A DNA stretch of 64,000 nucleotides from NCBI RefSeq assembly GCF_009870785.1, contig NZ_WTWX01000006.1, positions 118,170 through 182,169 of the forward strand. Direction: 5' to 3'. This document shows positions 35,489 to 44,517 of this stretch, one piece after another. The stretch comes from Paenibacillus sp. An7 (GTDB lineage: Bacteria; Bacillota; Bacilli; Paenibacillales; Paenibacillaceae). The notes below the pieces were generated by a model that saw only the letters and a list, made by a program, of their open reading frames with translations, made no database searches and was not told where the DNA came from. Positions within the stretch are counted from its first letter, which is position 1. Each line of letters opens with the position of its first letter. Both the position numbers and the translations under genes were made by a program.

Positions 35489-35917
35489 ATGATTAAGACT
35501 GAAACCGCTTACCGCAGAGCAAAAGAAAAGCTAAAAGACCACAAGGCCTATATTGCAAATGAGAAACTTCGGTTAGAAAGTATGGGTCTTAGTAAAGACC
35601 AAATTTCACACGCTGTTCAGCCGCTGCTTGCTTTTAAAGGGGAGCTTGAACAAGATATTCAACATTATGAAATGATTAAACAAGGAATCTTCCTCCCGAT
35701 TGAGACGATTATGGAAGTCGGTAAGAATTTAATTGCTCATCGGATCTATATGAACTTATCTCAAGCCGAGCTTGCGAAAAGACTAGGGGTATCAGAAGCT
35801 CAAGTATCAAGAGATGAACGGAATGAATATGAAGGAGCAACAACAGAGAAGATCCAAAGTGTGATGAATGCACTTGGTTTAAGAACAACCATTCATATTG
35901 AAACAGCTGCAGTGTAA
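35489..35917 (+). CDS. XRE-family HTH protein, HigA/MqsA-antitoxin-like
   Basis: A 142-residue protein. The N-terminal half is helical and charged (AYRRAKEKLKDHKAYIANEKLRLESMGLS). The C-terminal half is an XRE helix-turn-helix: LIAHRIYMNLSQAELAKRLGVSEAQVSRDERNEYEGATTEKIQSVMNALG. This layout recalls antitoxins that pair with RelE-type toxins, but no toxin gene lies on either side. It may be an orphan antitoxin or a plain regulator. Confidence 0.75.
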   Translation: MIKTETAYRRAKEKLKDHKAYIANEKLRLESMGLSKDQISHAVQPLLAFKGELEQDIQHYEMIKQGIFLPIETIMEVGKNLIAHRIYMNLSQAELAKRLGVSEAQVSRDERNEYEGATTEKIQSVMNALGLRTTIHIETAAV

Positions 35918-35970
35918 TAAGGGAGTAGGGGACTAAGTACGGACCGCCCCTTGTATAGAATGAATGCATA

Positions 35971-36011
35971 AACAGGGTGTAGGAACAATAGTTGTTCCCG
36001 CACCCTGTTTT
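35971..36011. terminator. Bidirectional terminator between convergent genes
   Basis: AACAGGGTG-TA-GGAACAA pairs with TTGTTCC-CG-CACCCTGTT around a 3-base loop, T4 on the plus side. Confidence 0.88.
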
Positions 36012-36025
36012 CTATTAAGCGTATG

Positions 36026-36823
36026 TTAGTGTTTTATTTCTTCTTCATCATCCTCAAACGGCTTATTGATATAGTAATAAAAATAACCCATCATAAATAC
36101 GCCGCCGACCATATTACCAATAGTAACTGGAATTAAGTTGTGGAGTATGGCACCAATCGTGATCGTTTCCGAATGATCCAGCACAAGTGCGATTGCAAAG
36201 GTACACATGTTAGCAATACTGTGTTCATAACCTGATATAAAAAAGCAGAAGACAAAGAGGACCATCGCAAACAGCTTAGCGCCATTTTCCTTCATGAACA
36301 TCGGTACAAAAAAAGCGAGGCATACGAGCCAGTTACATAGAATAGCCCGGAAAAACAACTCGACTACGGTAGCATCCAGCTTATGCTCTACTACATTAAG
36401 CAGGAATGAGTTAACACTAGGAGAAGCGTAGAGATTCGTTACATCAATGAGAAACGCGAATACCAGGGCACCAAGCAGGTTACCCGCATAGGTGAGTCCC
36501 CATAGCTTATAGACGGTTCTCCATTCCATTTTTTTCTTAAGAGCTGCATAAGTAAAATAAAAGGTGTTTCCCGTAAATAGATCTGCTCCCCCATAAGCAA
36601 TCAAGATGATCGCTGCTCCAAATGTAAGTGCGGCCATGGGGTATGCTGCCGGTGAATCTGCTATGTAAAAATAGTTACCTGTCTTAAAAGCAACAATAAC
36701 TCCGAACCCAATGAACATACTGGCAAGCATCGCTCGCAGAATGTACATTTTCCAATCTTTTTGGTAGACTCTTTGCTTTTTTAGCGCATATTTCTCAACT
36801 TGTCGTAAACCTTCTGCTTCCAA
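36026..36823 (-). CDS. Formate/nitrite transporter (FNT) family channel
   Basis: A 265-residue membrane protein starting at TTG 36823, seven bases after GGAGGG. Six helices with FNT hallmarks: GGADLFTGNTFYF after helix 2, GYEHSIANM containing the central histidine, and IPVTIGNMVGG in the second pore loop. It should conduct formate, nitrite or a similar small monovalent anion. No formate or nitrite metabolism genes adjoin it. The acidic C-terminus (FEDDEEE) is cytoplasmic. Confidence 0.9.
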   Translation of the reverse strand: MEAEGLRQVEKYALKKQRVYQKDWKMYILRAMLASMFIGFGVIVAFKTGNYFYIADSPAAYPMAALTFGAAIILIAYGGADLFTGNTFYFTYAALKKKMEWRTVYKLWGLTYAGNLLGALVFAFLIDVTNLYASPSVNSFLLNVVEHKLDATVVELFFRAILCNWLVCLAFFVPMFMKENGAKLFAMVLFVFCFFISGYEHSIANMCTFAIALVLDHSETITIGAILHNLIPVTIGNMVGGVFMMGYFYYYINKPFEDDEEEIKH

Positions 36824-37345
36824 ATGGATCCCTCCGTATTCTGCGAAACAAATAGTAAATCGATAATGATTTCCATATTCTTTACAAGATTATGTCCAGG
36901 TTCGAGTCATTGTATGTATATCCAGTCCAAATACTTAGGAGAATGTATCCGACCTCAACCTAAATTAAAATAAGCGATCGGGATATGCAATCCTATGAAT
37001 TATTTCACATTGGAGTTATGAAGTTGATTCATGGATGTAAATAATAAAAGGGCGCGATTGAGTATTCGTGCCCTTCTTCCATATATACCACCATAATAAC
37101 AGATGATCACACTATATTGCGTAAATATGCAAACTTATTCCAATAGATTATGTAAGAATTCGCCTTATTCATAAAATCTCCAAGTGTAAACTTTAATTTA
37201 TTATTTTTAACACAATTTGATTTAAATGTAAACACAGTTTGCTAAAGATACATATTTACAAAAAACACGATTGGATAAAGATCACAGATAACATTCTCCC
37301 TCTATACTTTATTACAGATCAACTCAAAGGAGAGTGTACAAGACC
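36824..37345. other. Divergent intergenic region between the FNT gene and the Glp/Ugp unit
   Basis: 522 AT-rich bases with no convincing gene. A hairpin at 37048-37075 (AAGGGC-G-CG/CG-T-GCCCTT) has a T-rich tail on the minus strand, so it could be a leader terminator of the FNT transcript. Near 37221-37250 lies GTAAAC-ACA-GTTTGC, a short inverted repeat that could be an operator for the downstream unit. Promoters could not be placed with confidence. Confidence 0.4.
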
Positions 37346-38281
37346 ATGAGGATTGCGCTAATAGGTGACTTACATTATCATGAGGCAGATCAAACACTTG
37401 GCAACTGGGTAGAAGCAAGAGATGCATTCTATAAAAACATGCTGCACCATTTTTTAAGTTCTGAAGCCGACCTCTATATATCACTTGGGGATCTGACCAA
37501 TCTAGGAACAACGTGCGAACTGCGCGAAGTTTACGAGATTATACATTCCTATGAACGCAGGTTTCATCATGTTTTGGGTAATCACGATACGTACACTCAG
37601 CCTAAAAAAGAAATTCAAAAACAAACAGGGCAAGCCTGTTATTACTCGATAACGATGGAAGACTTCATTCTTGTATTCCTAGATACAACAAGAGAGATGG
37701 ATGCAAAAAACTGGGGAGGCTGGCTTGACGAGGAACAACTAAGCTGGTTTGAACAAGTGGTCCAAATGTCAGGAGCAAAGCCGATGCTGGTCTTTGCACA
37801 TCACCCGGTCCATTTAACAACGACAGGTTCGGATCGTGAAAAAGGATCCATCGATCCTTCCATTGACATGTGGCGTATTCTCCGCCAGAAAAAAGGAACA
37901 GGGATCTATTTTAACGGACATACGCATGTGGATTCAATTATGGAACAGAATGGTTGGACATTTATTCAGCTGTCTGCTTGTCTGGATCAGCAAGCCTATC
38001 GTATCGCGGAAATTACAGGAGAAGAAGTCCGAGTTCAGGCTGTAGATATTACAGATTCCACGCTCGCTGACCAGTTACCTGATATTTTTACTTATATGAA
38101 TCATTTTAGAGCCACTCCGCATGCTCGCGGAAAACAACAGGAACGGGAATGCTCTGTGCAACTGCTGGGTGAGCGATTGAACGAAGCAGATTTATTTGAA
38201 GCATTGGAAGCGGAGCTGAATGAAGAGGACCTGCAAATTAGTGCAGACAAAAGACGCGGAGGAGATAAAGCGCATGTCTAA
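37346..38281 (+). CDS. Metallophosphodiesterase, CpdA/GpdQ-like
   Basis: About 311 residues from ATG 37346 (AAAGGAG upstream; GTG 37334 is too close to it). Metal-binding motifs of calcineurin-like phosphoesterases are present: GDLHYHE, SLGDLTN, VLGNHDTYT, FAHHPVHL and FNGHTHVDS. Enzymes of this group split cyclic nucleotides or glycerophosphodiesters. Overlapping the GlpP gene and ahead of a glycerol-3-phosphate importer, a GpdQ-like role releasing glycerol-3-phosphate is likely. No signal peptide, so it acts in the cytoplasm. The C-terminal 80 residues are an extra tail. Confidence 0.85.
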   Translation: MRIALIGDLHYHEADQTLGNWVEARDAFYKNMLHHFLSSEADLYISLGDLTNLGTTCELREVYEIIHSYERRFHHVLGNHDTYTQPKKEIQKQTGQACYYSITMEDFILVFLDTTREMDAKNWGGWLDEEQLSWFEQVVQMSGAKPMLVFAHHPVHLTTTGSDREKGSIDPSIDMWRILRQKKGTGIYFNGHTHVDSIMEQNGWTFIQLSACLDQQAYRIAEITGEEVRVQAVDITDSTLADQLPDIFTYMNHFRATPHARGKQQERECSVQLLGERLNEADLFEALEAELNEEDLQISADKRRGGDKAHV

Positions 38282-38930
38282 CCGTGTATCTCAGCTAGCT
38301 CTAGGAGTAGAAAACCCCAAACTTTCCGCTAGAAAAACAAAACAGCAGCATGCTGTGGAGGATCTGCTAAAACGTCTATCCGAGTATCGTAATGTCGCGT
38401 CCGTTCGGGATGTGCGTTATCTTGAAACCGCCCTTTCTTATCGAGATCAGCTGAGTGCAGTATTCCTTCTTACCGGAAGCATTGGTGTAATTAAAAGTTA
38501 TGTGGAATTATTTCAAAAGCATCATATTCCGGTATTCGTGCATGTGGAGAAGATCGGGGGGCTTTCTTATGATCAGCAGGGGCTTGAATATGTAGCGAAT
38601 GCCATACGGCCGGACGGGATTATTACAACGAAGATCCAAGTCGTCAAGAAAGCACAGAAATTAGGGCTTACTACCATCCAGCGATTCTTCCTTGTTGATT
38701 CGGATGGGCTTACCAATATTGCGCAAAGTCTCGCTCAGGTAGAACCGGATGTGATTGAAATCATGCCGGCACGTATTCCCGAGGTGCTTCACAAGGTGAG
38801 AGAAATGACAGACATTCCCGTCATCTCCGGAGGACTTTTGCGAAAACGAGAGCATGCGGAAGCATGTATATTGGAGGGAGCAACCGCCATTTCTTCGTCT
38901 AGTCAGCAGATGTGGGAAAAATCATTCTAG
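38274..38930 (+). CDS. glpP: Glycerol-3-phosphate-responsive antiterminator
   Basis: A 218-residue TIM-barrel-like protein. GGAGGAG upstream of ATG 38274 fixes the start, giving an 8-base overlap with the phosphodiesterase gene. Motifs include AVFLLTGSIGVI, VFVHVEKIGGLSYD, GIITTK, QRFFLVDSDGL, EIMPARIP and ISGGLL, as in Bacillus GlpP. With glycerol-3-phosphate bound, GlpP prevents termination in glp leaders. A strong leader terminator stands 150 bases downstream, before ugpB, and is its obvious target. Confidence 0.92.
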   Translation: MSNRVSQLALGVENPKLSARKTKQQHAVEDLLKRLSEYRNVASVRDVRYLETALSYRDQLSAVFLLTGSIGVIKSYVELFQKHHIPVFVHVEKIGGLSYDQQGLEYVANAIRPDGIITTKIQVVKKAQKLGLTTIQRFFLVDSDGLTNIAQSLAQVEPDVIEIMPARIPEVLHKVREMTDIPVISGGLLRKREHAEACILEGATAISSSSQQMWEKSF

Positions 38931-39079
38931 GACGATTTCTTCGAAATCTAATCTATAAAGTTTATTCTTACTTAACATGATTCTTTAATTCGGTTAACAG
39001 TAACGTCTTATGATGAGAAGAGATAAGAGAACTAACGTATTTCCTGACAAGTAAATAAGTACCCGGGTTGGAGTGATGG

Positions 39080-39145
39080 AGAAACCTAATCGGATCAAGA
39101 GAGCCTGTAACTGGCTGTTCTTGATCTGATCGAGGTTTCTTTTTG
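39080..39145 (+). promoter_or_regulatory. Leader terminator, candidate GlpP antitermination target
   Basis: The hairpin pairs GAAACCT...GATCAAGA (39081-39100) with TCTTGATC...AGGTTTC (39119-39139) and ends in T5. It is placed within a 270-base leader (38931-39202), about 40 bases before the ugpB region, where a simple end-of-operon terminator for glpP would also fit. Position immediately after glpP and before a glycerol-3-phosphate-type importer favours GlpP control. Confidence 0.75.
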
Positions 39146-39202
39146 TTATATCAGGTAGCTGGGGTTAGGTTCATGAAGTTCATTCTAAGGAGGATACAAA
39201 GG

Positions 39203-40531
39203 ATGAGAAGAGGAAAGAGAAGGAACTTATTAACATTGGTACTAGGAATGAGCGTTTTGCTTGCTGCTTGCGGTACGGATTCAGGAGGTAGCAATGTAAC
39301 AAGTAAGGCAGGTGCTGCCCCCGGGAACAGCGGAAATATGGAAGAGAAGATACAGATTAAATACTGGTATGCCTATGGAGAAAAGATCGAAGAGGCAAAA
39401 CAAGAATTAGTCAAACGCTTTAATGAGTCTCAGGATAGAATCGAAGTCGTTGCTGAGTACCAAGGCAACTATGATGATTTACATGCCAAGGTACAAGCTG
39501 CTTTTGCTGCAAACAATGCGCCGGCCGTATCGGATCTAGAGATTTCCTCCACTGGGACCTTTGCCAGGTACGGAATGATCACCGAGCTTACGGCTTTAGC
39601 AGAACAAGATAAAGAAAAACTGCAGATTGATGATTTCAATCCAGGACTGATGGGGAATGCCTATGTGGATGGCAAGCTATACGGGTTGCCGTTTATGCGC
39701 AGTACACCGATTATGTATATGAATGTCAGCCTTCTAGAAGAGGCCGGGCTTGATCCTGCTGGACCGAAGACATGGGACGAATTCGAAAAGTACGGCAAAG
39801 TATTGAAATCAAAAGGGAAAACAGCAATGACAATGCCTACCGATATCTGGTTCTACGAGGGACTTGTAGCACAGTCTGGTGGTCAGGTATTAGCGGATGA
39901 TGGGAAGTCGGCGTTATTTAACTCTCCTGAAGGTGTTGCTCCTGTAGAGTTCTGGAAGAAATTAGCCGGCGAAGGAATCATTAAAATTCCAGTTGGGGAT
40001 GAAGCCGGAGCAACAGCGGAAAAAGACTGGGCTAACCAGACATCTGCATTTCGATTTGGTTCAACCGCAGGGGTTGCCGGTGCTATTGAAATCTCACAAG
40101 GAAATAACTTTGAATTTAACACGGCCTTTATGCCGGCGAATAAATCATATGGCGTTCCTACAGGCGGTTGTCAGCTCGTCATTACATCAAAACTTAGTGA
40201 AGCAGAAACAGCGGCAGCTTGGGAATTCCTTACCTTCATGACAACGTCTGAAAGTACAACATATCAGAGCAAACATACAGGATATCTGCCTACTCGCATC
40301 TCAGCACTCGAAAGTGAAGAATTACAGTCGCTCTATAAGGAATACCCGCAATATAAAGTTGCGGTAGATCAGCTGGCTTATGCCAGACCTCGTCCGATGG
40401 AGACGGCGTATCCAGAAGTTGCGAAGATCGTAAAGAATGCCATTGAGAAAACATTGCTTGATCCTAAAATCTCTGCTCAGGATGCGATGAATGAAGCCAA
40501 TGAGAAAGCCAATACACTGTTAAGTAAATAA
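39203..40531 (+). CDS. ugpB: Glycerol-3-phosphate-type ABC substrate-binding lipoprotein
   Basis: A 442-residue lipoprotein. AAGGAGG ten bases upstream selects ATG 39203 over earlier in-frame starts. Signal RRNLLTLVLGMSVLLAACG with lipobox LAAC is followed by an extracellular solute-binding family 1 domain: IKYWYAYGEKIEEAKQELVKRFNES, YGLPFMRSTPIMYMN, MTMPTDIWFYEG and GVPTGGCQLVIT resemble UgpB. It captures glycerol-3-phosphate or a glycerophosphodiester outside the cell. First gene of the four-gene importer operon. Confidence 0.85.
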   Translation: MRRGKRRNLLTLVLGMSVLLAACGTDSGGSNVTSKAGAAPGNSGNMEEKIQIKYWYAYGEKIEEAKQELVKRFNESQDRIEVVAEYQGNYDDLHAKVQAAFAANNAPAVSDLEISSTGTFARYGMITELTALAEQDKEKLQIDDFNPGLMGNAYVDGKLYGLPFMRSTPIMYMNVSLLEEAGLDPAGPKTWDEFEKYGKVLKSKGKTAMTMPTDIWFYEGLVAQSGGQVLADDGKSALFNSPEGVAPVEFWKKLAGEGIIKIPVGDEAGATAEKDWANQTSAFRFGSTAGVAGAIEISQGNNFEFNTAFMPANKSYGVPTGGCQLVITSKLSEAETAAAWEFLTFMTTSESTTYQSKHTGYLPTRISALESEELQSLYKEYPQYKVAVDQLAYARPRPMETAYPEVAKIVKNAIEKTLLDPKISAQDAMNEANEKANTLLSK

Positions 40532-40545
40532 AAGGAGTGGAGAAG

Positions 40546-41661
40546 ATGGGCCAAATTGAACTAAAAGGAATCAGTAAGTTTTTTAAACAGGAAGAGGTAA
40601 TTAAGGACCTTGACCTTACGATAAAAGATGGTTCATTTACGGTGCTTGTCGGTCCATCTGGCTGTGGTAAATCAACAACGCTCCGCATGATTGCGGGGCT
40701 TGATGACCAGTCCAGCGGAGATATTTTTATTGATGGAAAGCGAGTGAACGGAGTGCCTCCAGGTATGCGTGATGTGGCGATGGTATTCCAAAACTACGCA
40801 CTTTATCCAACGATGAATGTTCATGACAATATTGAATTCGGACTGATTAACCGGAAGATTCCGAAGAAGGAACGCGAGACACTGATTGCGGATATCGCAG
40901 AAATTGTAGGCCTGAGTGATTATATGAAAAAGAAGCCGGAGATGCTCTCCGGCGGACAGCGCCAGCGTGTCGCTCTTGCTCGCGCTATGGTTAAGAAACC
41001 AGAGGTCTTTATTCTCGATGAGCCCCTCAGTAACCTTGATGCGAAGCTCCGCCATCAGATGCGGACAGAGCTGATTCAGCTGCATAAAAGGCTGGGAACG
41101 ACGTTTGTGTATGTAACCCATGATCAGGTAGAGGCGATGTCTATGGGCGATGAGATTGTCATTATGAATAAAGGGGTCATTCAGCAAGCGGCTTCTCCCA
41201 TTGAGCTGTACCATAATCCAGCAAACCAGTTTGCTGCTCAGTTTATTGGAACACCTGCGATGAATATTCTGCCTTATAAAGGGATTCATTTTCCTTCTTT
41301 ATCGGCAAAAGGCAAAGAAGAGATTGGACATTTCGGATTTCGTCCTGAGCACGCACAGTTGCAAGACGGGCATGAGTTAAAAGGAGAAGGCCTTAGAATC
41401 AGTGGAGAAATCGTTACCAGGGAAAGTCTCGGGGCAGAGAATATATACCAGATCCAGTCGAGCTTCGGTATGTTTTCCGTTAAAACATTCCTTGCTCCTC
41501 TTATGATGAATAACATGGTTACCGTGACGATTCCATATGAGCAGGTGTACTATTTTGACTCTAGCGGGAAGAGGGTAAGACAAGCGGAATATAGAGCTGC
41601 TGTCACTCTAAATGGAACGCCTGCATCTCTTGAACTCATTTCGGTGAGCGGAGGAGGCTAG
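40546..41661 (+). CDS. ugpC: ABC importer ATPase, UgpC/MalK type
   Basis: A 371-residue ATPase starting at ATG 40546, eight bases after AAAGGAG. Walker A GPSGCGKSTTLR, Q-loop VFQNYALYP, signature LSGGQRQRVALARA, Walker B FILDEPLSNLD and H-loop YVTHDQVEAM are intact. The last 130 residues form the TOBE/OB region of MalK-type proteins (FGFRPEHAQ, SLGAENIYQIQ). It should power the UgpA/UgpE channel. Some Gram-positive ATPases of this kind serve several importers. Confidence 0.9.
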   Translation: MGQIELKGISKFFKQEEVIKDLDLTIKDGSFTVLVGPSGCGKSTTLRMIAGLDDQSSGDIFIDGKRVNGVPPGMRDVAMVFQNYALYPTMNVHDNIEFGLINRKIPKKERETLIADIAEIVGLSDYMKKKPEMLSGGQRQRVALARAMVKKPEVFILDEPLSNLDAKLRHQMRTELIQLHKRLGTTFVYVTHDQVEAMSMGDEIVIMNKGVIQQAASPIELYHNPANQFAAQFIGTPAMNILPYKGIHFPSLSAKGKEEIGHFGFRPEHAQLQDGHELKGEGLRISGEIVTRESLGAENIYQIQSSFGMFSVKTFLAPLMMNNMVTVTIPYEQVYYFDSSGKRVRQAEYRAAVTLNGTPASLELISVSGGG

Positions 41662-41665
41662 AGGC

Positions 41666-42553
41666 ATGATGAGTTCGACATCAAGCATATGGCATAAGCT
41701 TAGACCCTATGGAATGGTAACGCCGGCACTAGCCGTATTTGGAGTGTTTTTCATTTATCCTATTTTTTATATGATATATCTCAGCGTTTTTGACTGGAAT
41801 TTTGTCAGCCCTACAAAGGATTATGTCGGTTTGCAAAATTTTTCGGCCTTATTGTCGGATGATGAGTTTCGTCAAGTCATACTAAATACGACAATATACA
41901 CCGTTTCTACGGTTCTTCTCACCCTTAGTATTTCTTTACTGCTGGCTCTTTGGTTAAATCGTTCCGGAGCTTTCTATGGATTTGTCCAAGGGGCCATATT
42001 CAGTCCGCATATTATTTCTTTAGTATCCATTTCACTATTATGGAGCTGGCTGATGGACCCTGAGTATGGGCTGCTGAACTGGGTTATCAGCTTATTTGGA
42101 TTTGGGCCATTAGAGTGGTTATCTCATCCGGATACTTCCCTCATGTCACTCATTCTGGTTGCCGTATGGAAAGGGATTGGATTTAACACCCTTGTCTTTA
42201 TTGCTGGCTTGCAAAGTATTCCGCAAAGTATATATGAAGCAGCTGCACTGGATCGTTCCAAACCATGGCGTACGTTTATGCGATTAACGCTGCCGATGTT
42301 ATCTCCAACGCTGTTTTTCCTGGCAATTATGAGTATGATTGGTTCCTTTCAGGTGTTTGAGACGATTGCCATTATGACACAGGGCGGGCCGGTGAATTCC
42401 ACAAACACCTTGGTCTATTACATTTATCAATATGGTTTCCGTTTCTTTAAGATTGGCTATGCTTCAGCCGCGGGAGTGATTTTGCTGGTGATTGTCGGGA
42501 TCCTTACCCTTATCTATTTCCGGCTATTATCCAAAAAGGTGCATTATCGGTAA
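41666..42553 (+). CDS. ugpA: ABC importer permease, UgpA-like
   Basis: A 295-residue permease with six membrane helices. The EAA loop is YEAAALDRSKPWRTFMRLTLPML (about residues 191-213). GGAGGAGG lies upstream of ATG 41666; ATG 41669 is equally possible. QGGPVNSTNTLVYYIYQYGF is typical of the MalF/UgpA group. It forms the channel with UgpE. Confidence 0.9.
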   Translation: MMSSTSSIWHKLRPYGMVTPALAVFGVFFIYPIFYMIYLSVFDWNFVSPTKDYVGLQNFSALLSDDEFRQVILNTTIYTVSTVLLTLSISLLLALWLNRSGAFYGFVQGAIFSPHIISLVSISLLWSWLMDPEYGLLNWVISLFGFGPLEWLSHPDTSLMSLILVAVWKGIGFNTLVFIAGLQSIPQSIYEAAALDRSKPWRTFMRLTLPMLSPTLFFLAIMSMIGSFQVFETIAIMTQGGPVNSTNTLVYYIYQYGFRFFKIGYASAAGVILLVIVGILTLIYFRLLSKKVHYR

Positions 42554-42572
42554 CAGGGAGAGGAGGCTACTT

Positions 42573-43472
42573 ATGAATATGCTTGAACCAGCAGCAAGAG
42601 TAAAACGCACATCCGGAGACAAGGTGAAAGAGGAAGCAAGCAGTATGAAGGTGATGAACCGCCTCCTTACTGTCATTAATGTGATTCTAATGGGAGTGCT
42701 TGTTCTCATCTTTGCTTTACCCTTTGTTTGGATGGTGTCCACGTCACTGAAAACACTGCCGGAAACGATGATCTTTCCGCCTGAGTGGATTCCGGCAGCT
42801 CCGCAGTGGCAAAACTTTATTCAAGCCTGGAACTCAGGACCGTTTCTTCACTATTTTATGAACAGCGTGATGATCTCAGCAGGCATACTGCTGCTGCAGA
42901 TGATTACGATTATTCCTGCTGCGTATGCGTTTGCGAGATTTGAGTTTAAGGGATCAGGTATTTTGTTTGGACTTGTCATGGTCACACTGATGATTCCTTC
43001 TCAGCTCATTTTCTTGCCAGTATATCTTGAACTTAGTTCCTGGAATCTGCTTAATACGCATCTTGGGCTGATTCTACCTTTTGCATCCAGTGCATTCGGG
43101 ATATTCCTTCTGCGCCAATCGTTCAAGCAAGTGCCGAATGAACTTATTGAGGCAGCTCGTCTAGATAAAGCAAAAGAGTGGAAGATCATGATAAAGCTCA
43201 TGATTCCAATGGCTCGTCCTGCACTTATTACCTTCGGATTGTTTAGTTTTATTAGTCACTGGAATGATTATTTCTGGCCGCTCGTGATGACAACGAACGA
43301 AACGGCGCGGACCCTTCCGCTCGGGATTGCCAAGATTCGAGAAACAGAAGGACTAACCACCTGGAATGTACTAATGGCAGGCAATTTGATACTTGTTATC
43401 CCCATTCTAATTATTTTCTTCTTTGCACAGCGATCGATTATTAAAGCGTTTGTATATAATGGTGTGAAATAA
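42573..43472 (+). CDS. ugpE: ABC importer permease, UgpE-like
   Basis: A 299-residue permease. GAGGAGG seven bases ahead selects ATG 42573; the longer frame overlaps ugpA. The N-terminus has a charged, 40-residue cytoplasmic extension before helix 1. The EAA loop is IEAARLDKAKEWKIMIKLMIPMARP and the final LPLGIAKIRE...WNVLMAGNLI is typical of MalG/UgpE. Last gene of the importer operon; no clear terminator directly after it. Confidence 0.9.
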   Translation: MNMLEPAARVKRTSGDKVKEEASSMKVMNRLLTVINVILMGVLVLIFALPFVWMVSTSLKTLPETMIFPPEWIPAAPQWQNFIQAWNSGPFLHYFMNSVMISAGILLLQMITIIPAAYAFARFEFKGSGILFGLVMVTLMIPSQLIFLPVYLELSSWNLLNTHLGLILPFASSAFGIFLLRQSFKQVPNELIEAARLDKAKEWKIMIKLMIPMARPALITFGLFSFISHWNDYFWPLVMTTNETARTLPLGIAKIRETEGLTTWNVLMAGNLILVIPILIIFFFAQRSIIKAFVYNGVK

Positions 43473-43518
43473 GGACATATGTATATGAAGACAAGCTGTT
43501 TTCAAGTGACTAGAACCT

Positions 43519-43794
43519 ATGGTTAAATGGTATCCGGAGGTGATTTATATCCTGAACCCGGATAAGAAAAAACGCAATCCTAAGTTTGTTATAGCGGAGG
43601 CTGTTGTTACCGCCCTCGCCCTAATTTTATTAATTATATCGCTAGTGAATTCAGGTATTTCTCTAGGCTGGTTTTTCCTCAGTATGTCTGTGGTCTACGC
43701 TATTCGGTATTGGGAGCTTCGATCATGGATTCAAGTGCTTTCTATGGTGATTTTGGCTCTAGGTGCTGTAAGTTTGTTTATGTTGGGACAATAA
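43519..43794 (+). CDS. Small membrane protein, probably starting at a non-standard codon
   Basis: The frame is open from ATG 43519 (91 residues), but a near-perfect Shine-Dalgarno GGAGGTGAT sits inside it at 43536-43544, seven bases before an in-frame CTG at 43552. Initiation at CTG would give 80 residues (LNPDKKKRNPKFVIAEAV...). Three hydrophobic helices follow. No family recognised. It is closed by its own terminator at 43836. Confidence 0.6.
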   Translation: MVKWYPEVIYILNPDKKKRNPKFVIAEAVVTALALILLIISLVNSGISLGWFFLSMSVVYAIRYWELRSWIQVLSMVILALGAVSLFMLGQ

Positions 43795-43835
43795 GTGAGC
43801 AACAAAAAAGAAAAAAAGAGACAGAAAAAAGAGAC

Positions 43836-43862
43836 GAAAAAGCCCTTTTAAAGGGTTTTTTC
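43836..43862 (+). terminator. Rho-independent terminator
   Basis: AAAAAGCCCTTT/AAAGGGTTTTTT hairpin. Confidence 0.88.
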
Positions 43863-43946
43863 TATTTATTTCATTTAATTTCCTTTTAGGTTAGTTTAAA
43901 ATAAATAATGGTGTTGTATACATATCGTATCGGGGGTAGTGTGTAA

Positions 43947-44213
43947 ATGAGAAAATTCCTAAAAGTGTTGTTGGTAACTATGGTTTCTGTTTCCATATCA
44001 TTTGGGGTAATGGGTGAGATTCATGCTGAAGGCGCAAAGAAGTATAAGAACTGTACTGAGCTGAACAAAGTGTATAAAGGCGGAGTCGCCAAGTCTTCTT
44101 CCATTAAAAATAAGGGAGGCAAAACGAAATATAAACCACATGTTTCTGCATCGCTGTATGAAGCAAATAAATCAAAAGATCGGGATAAGGATGGGATTGC
44201 TTGCGAGAAATAG
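43947..44213 (+). CDS. Secreted Excalibur-domain protein
   Basis: An 88-residue protein: signal peptide MRKFLKVLLVTMVSVSISFG with cleavage expected after IHAEG, then an Excalibur domain (YKNCTELNKVYKGGVAKSS...SASLYEANKSKDRDKDGIACEK). The final D-R-D-K-D-G loop with two flanking cysteines is the calcium-binding signature of that domain. It is usually attached to nucleases; here it stands alone. Secreted, function unknown. Confidence 0.88.
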   Translation: MRKFLKVLLVTMVSVSISFGVMGEIHAEGAKKYKNCTELNKVYKGGVAKSSSIKNKGGKTKYKPHVSASLYEANKSKDRDKDGIACEK

Positions 44214-44319
44214 GGGAATAGGGGATAGAATCCATAACAAAAGCCGATATTCGCTCCTTATCAAAAGAGTGGACATCGGCTGATCAAGTGAAAAATAATA
44301 TAGGATAGAGGTTTAGAAT

Positions 44320-44517
44320 TCAAAATGGGACAGGAATGAGCGTAGAGCAATGTCTAATTTCCTGAAAAGGAATACTGACGATACCTTGTGTGTGTTTTAG
44401 ACGAAGCTTCTTATAAGGAAGCTGAAGACTTACGACCCCTGAATAAACAGATCCATCGGTTAAGGAAAGATGTACAGAATAACCTTTTTGCTCAGCAATT
44501 TGTAGTTCTTTCATCAT
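44320..44517 (-). CDS. Small beta-rich protein of unknown function
   Basis: A 65-residue protein with CGGAGG about 7 bases upstream of ATG 44517; ATG 44514 is adjacent. YSVHLSLTDGSVYSGVVSLQLPYKKLRLKH reads as a string of short strands reminiscent of Sm-like or SH3-like small barrels (L-x-L-x-DG-x-x-x-x-G pattern). No named family. It stands alone on the minus strand between the Excalibur gene and the mtl operon. Confidence 0.6.
   Translation of the reverse strand: MMKELQIAEQKGYSVHLSLTDGSVYSGVVSLQLPYKKLRLKHTQGIVSIPFQEIRHCSTLIPVPF

Noticed and set aside
35489..35917. Toxin-antitoxin pair
   Set aside because: The HTH protein is antitoxin-like, but no RelE/HigB-type frame lies within several hundred bases on either side.
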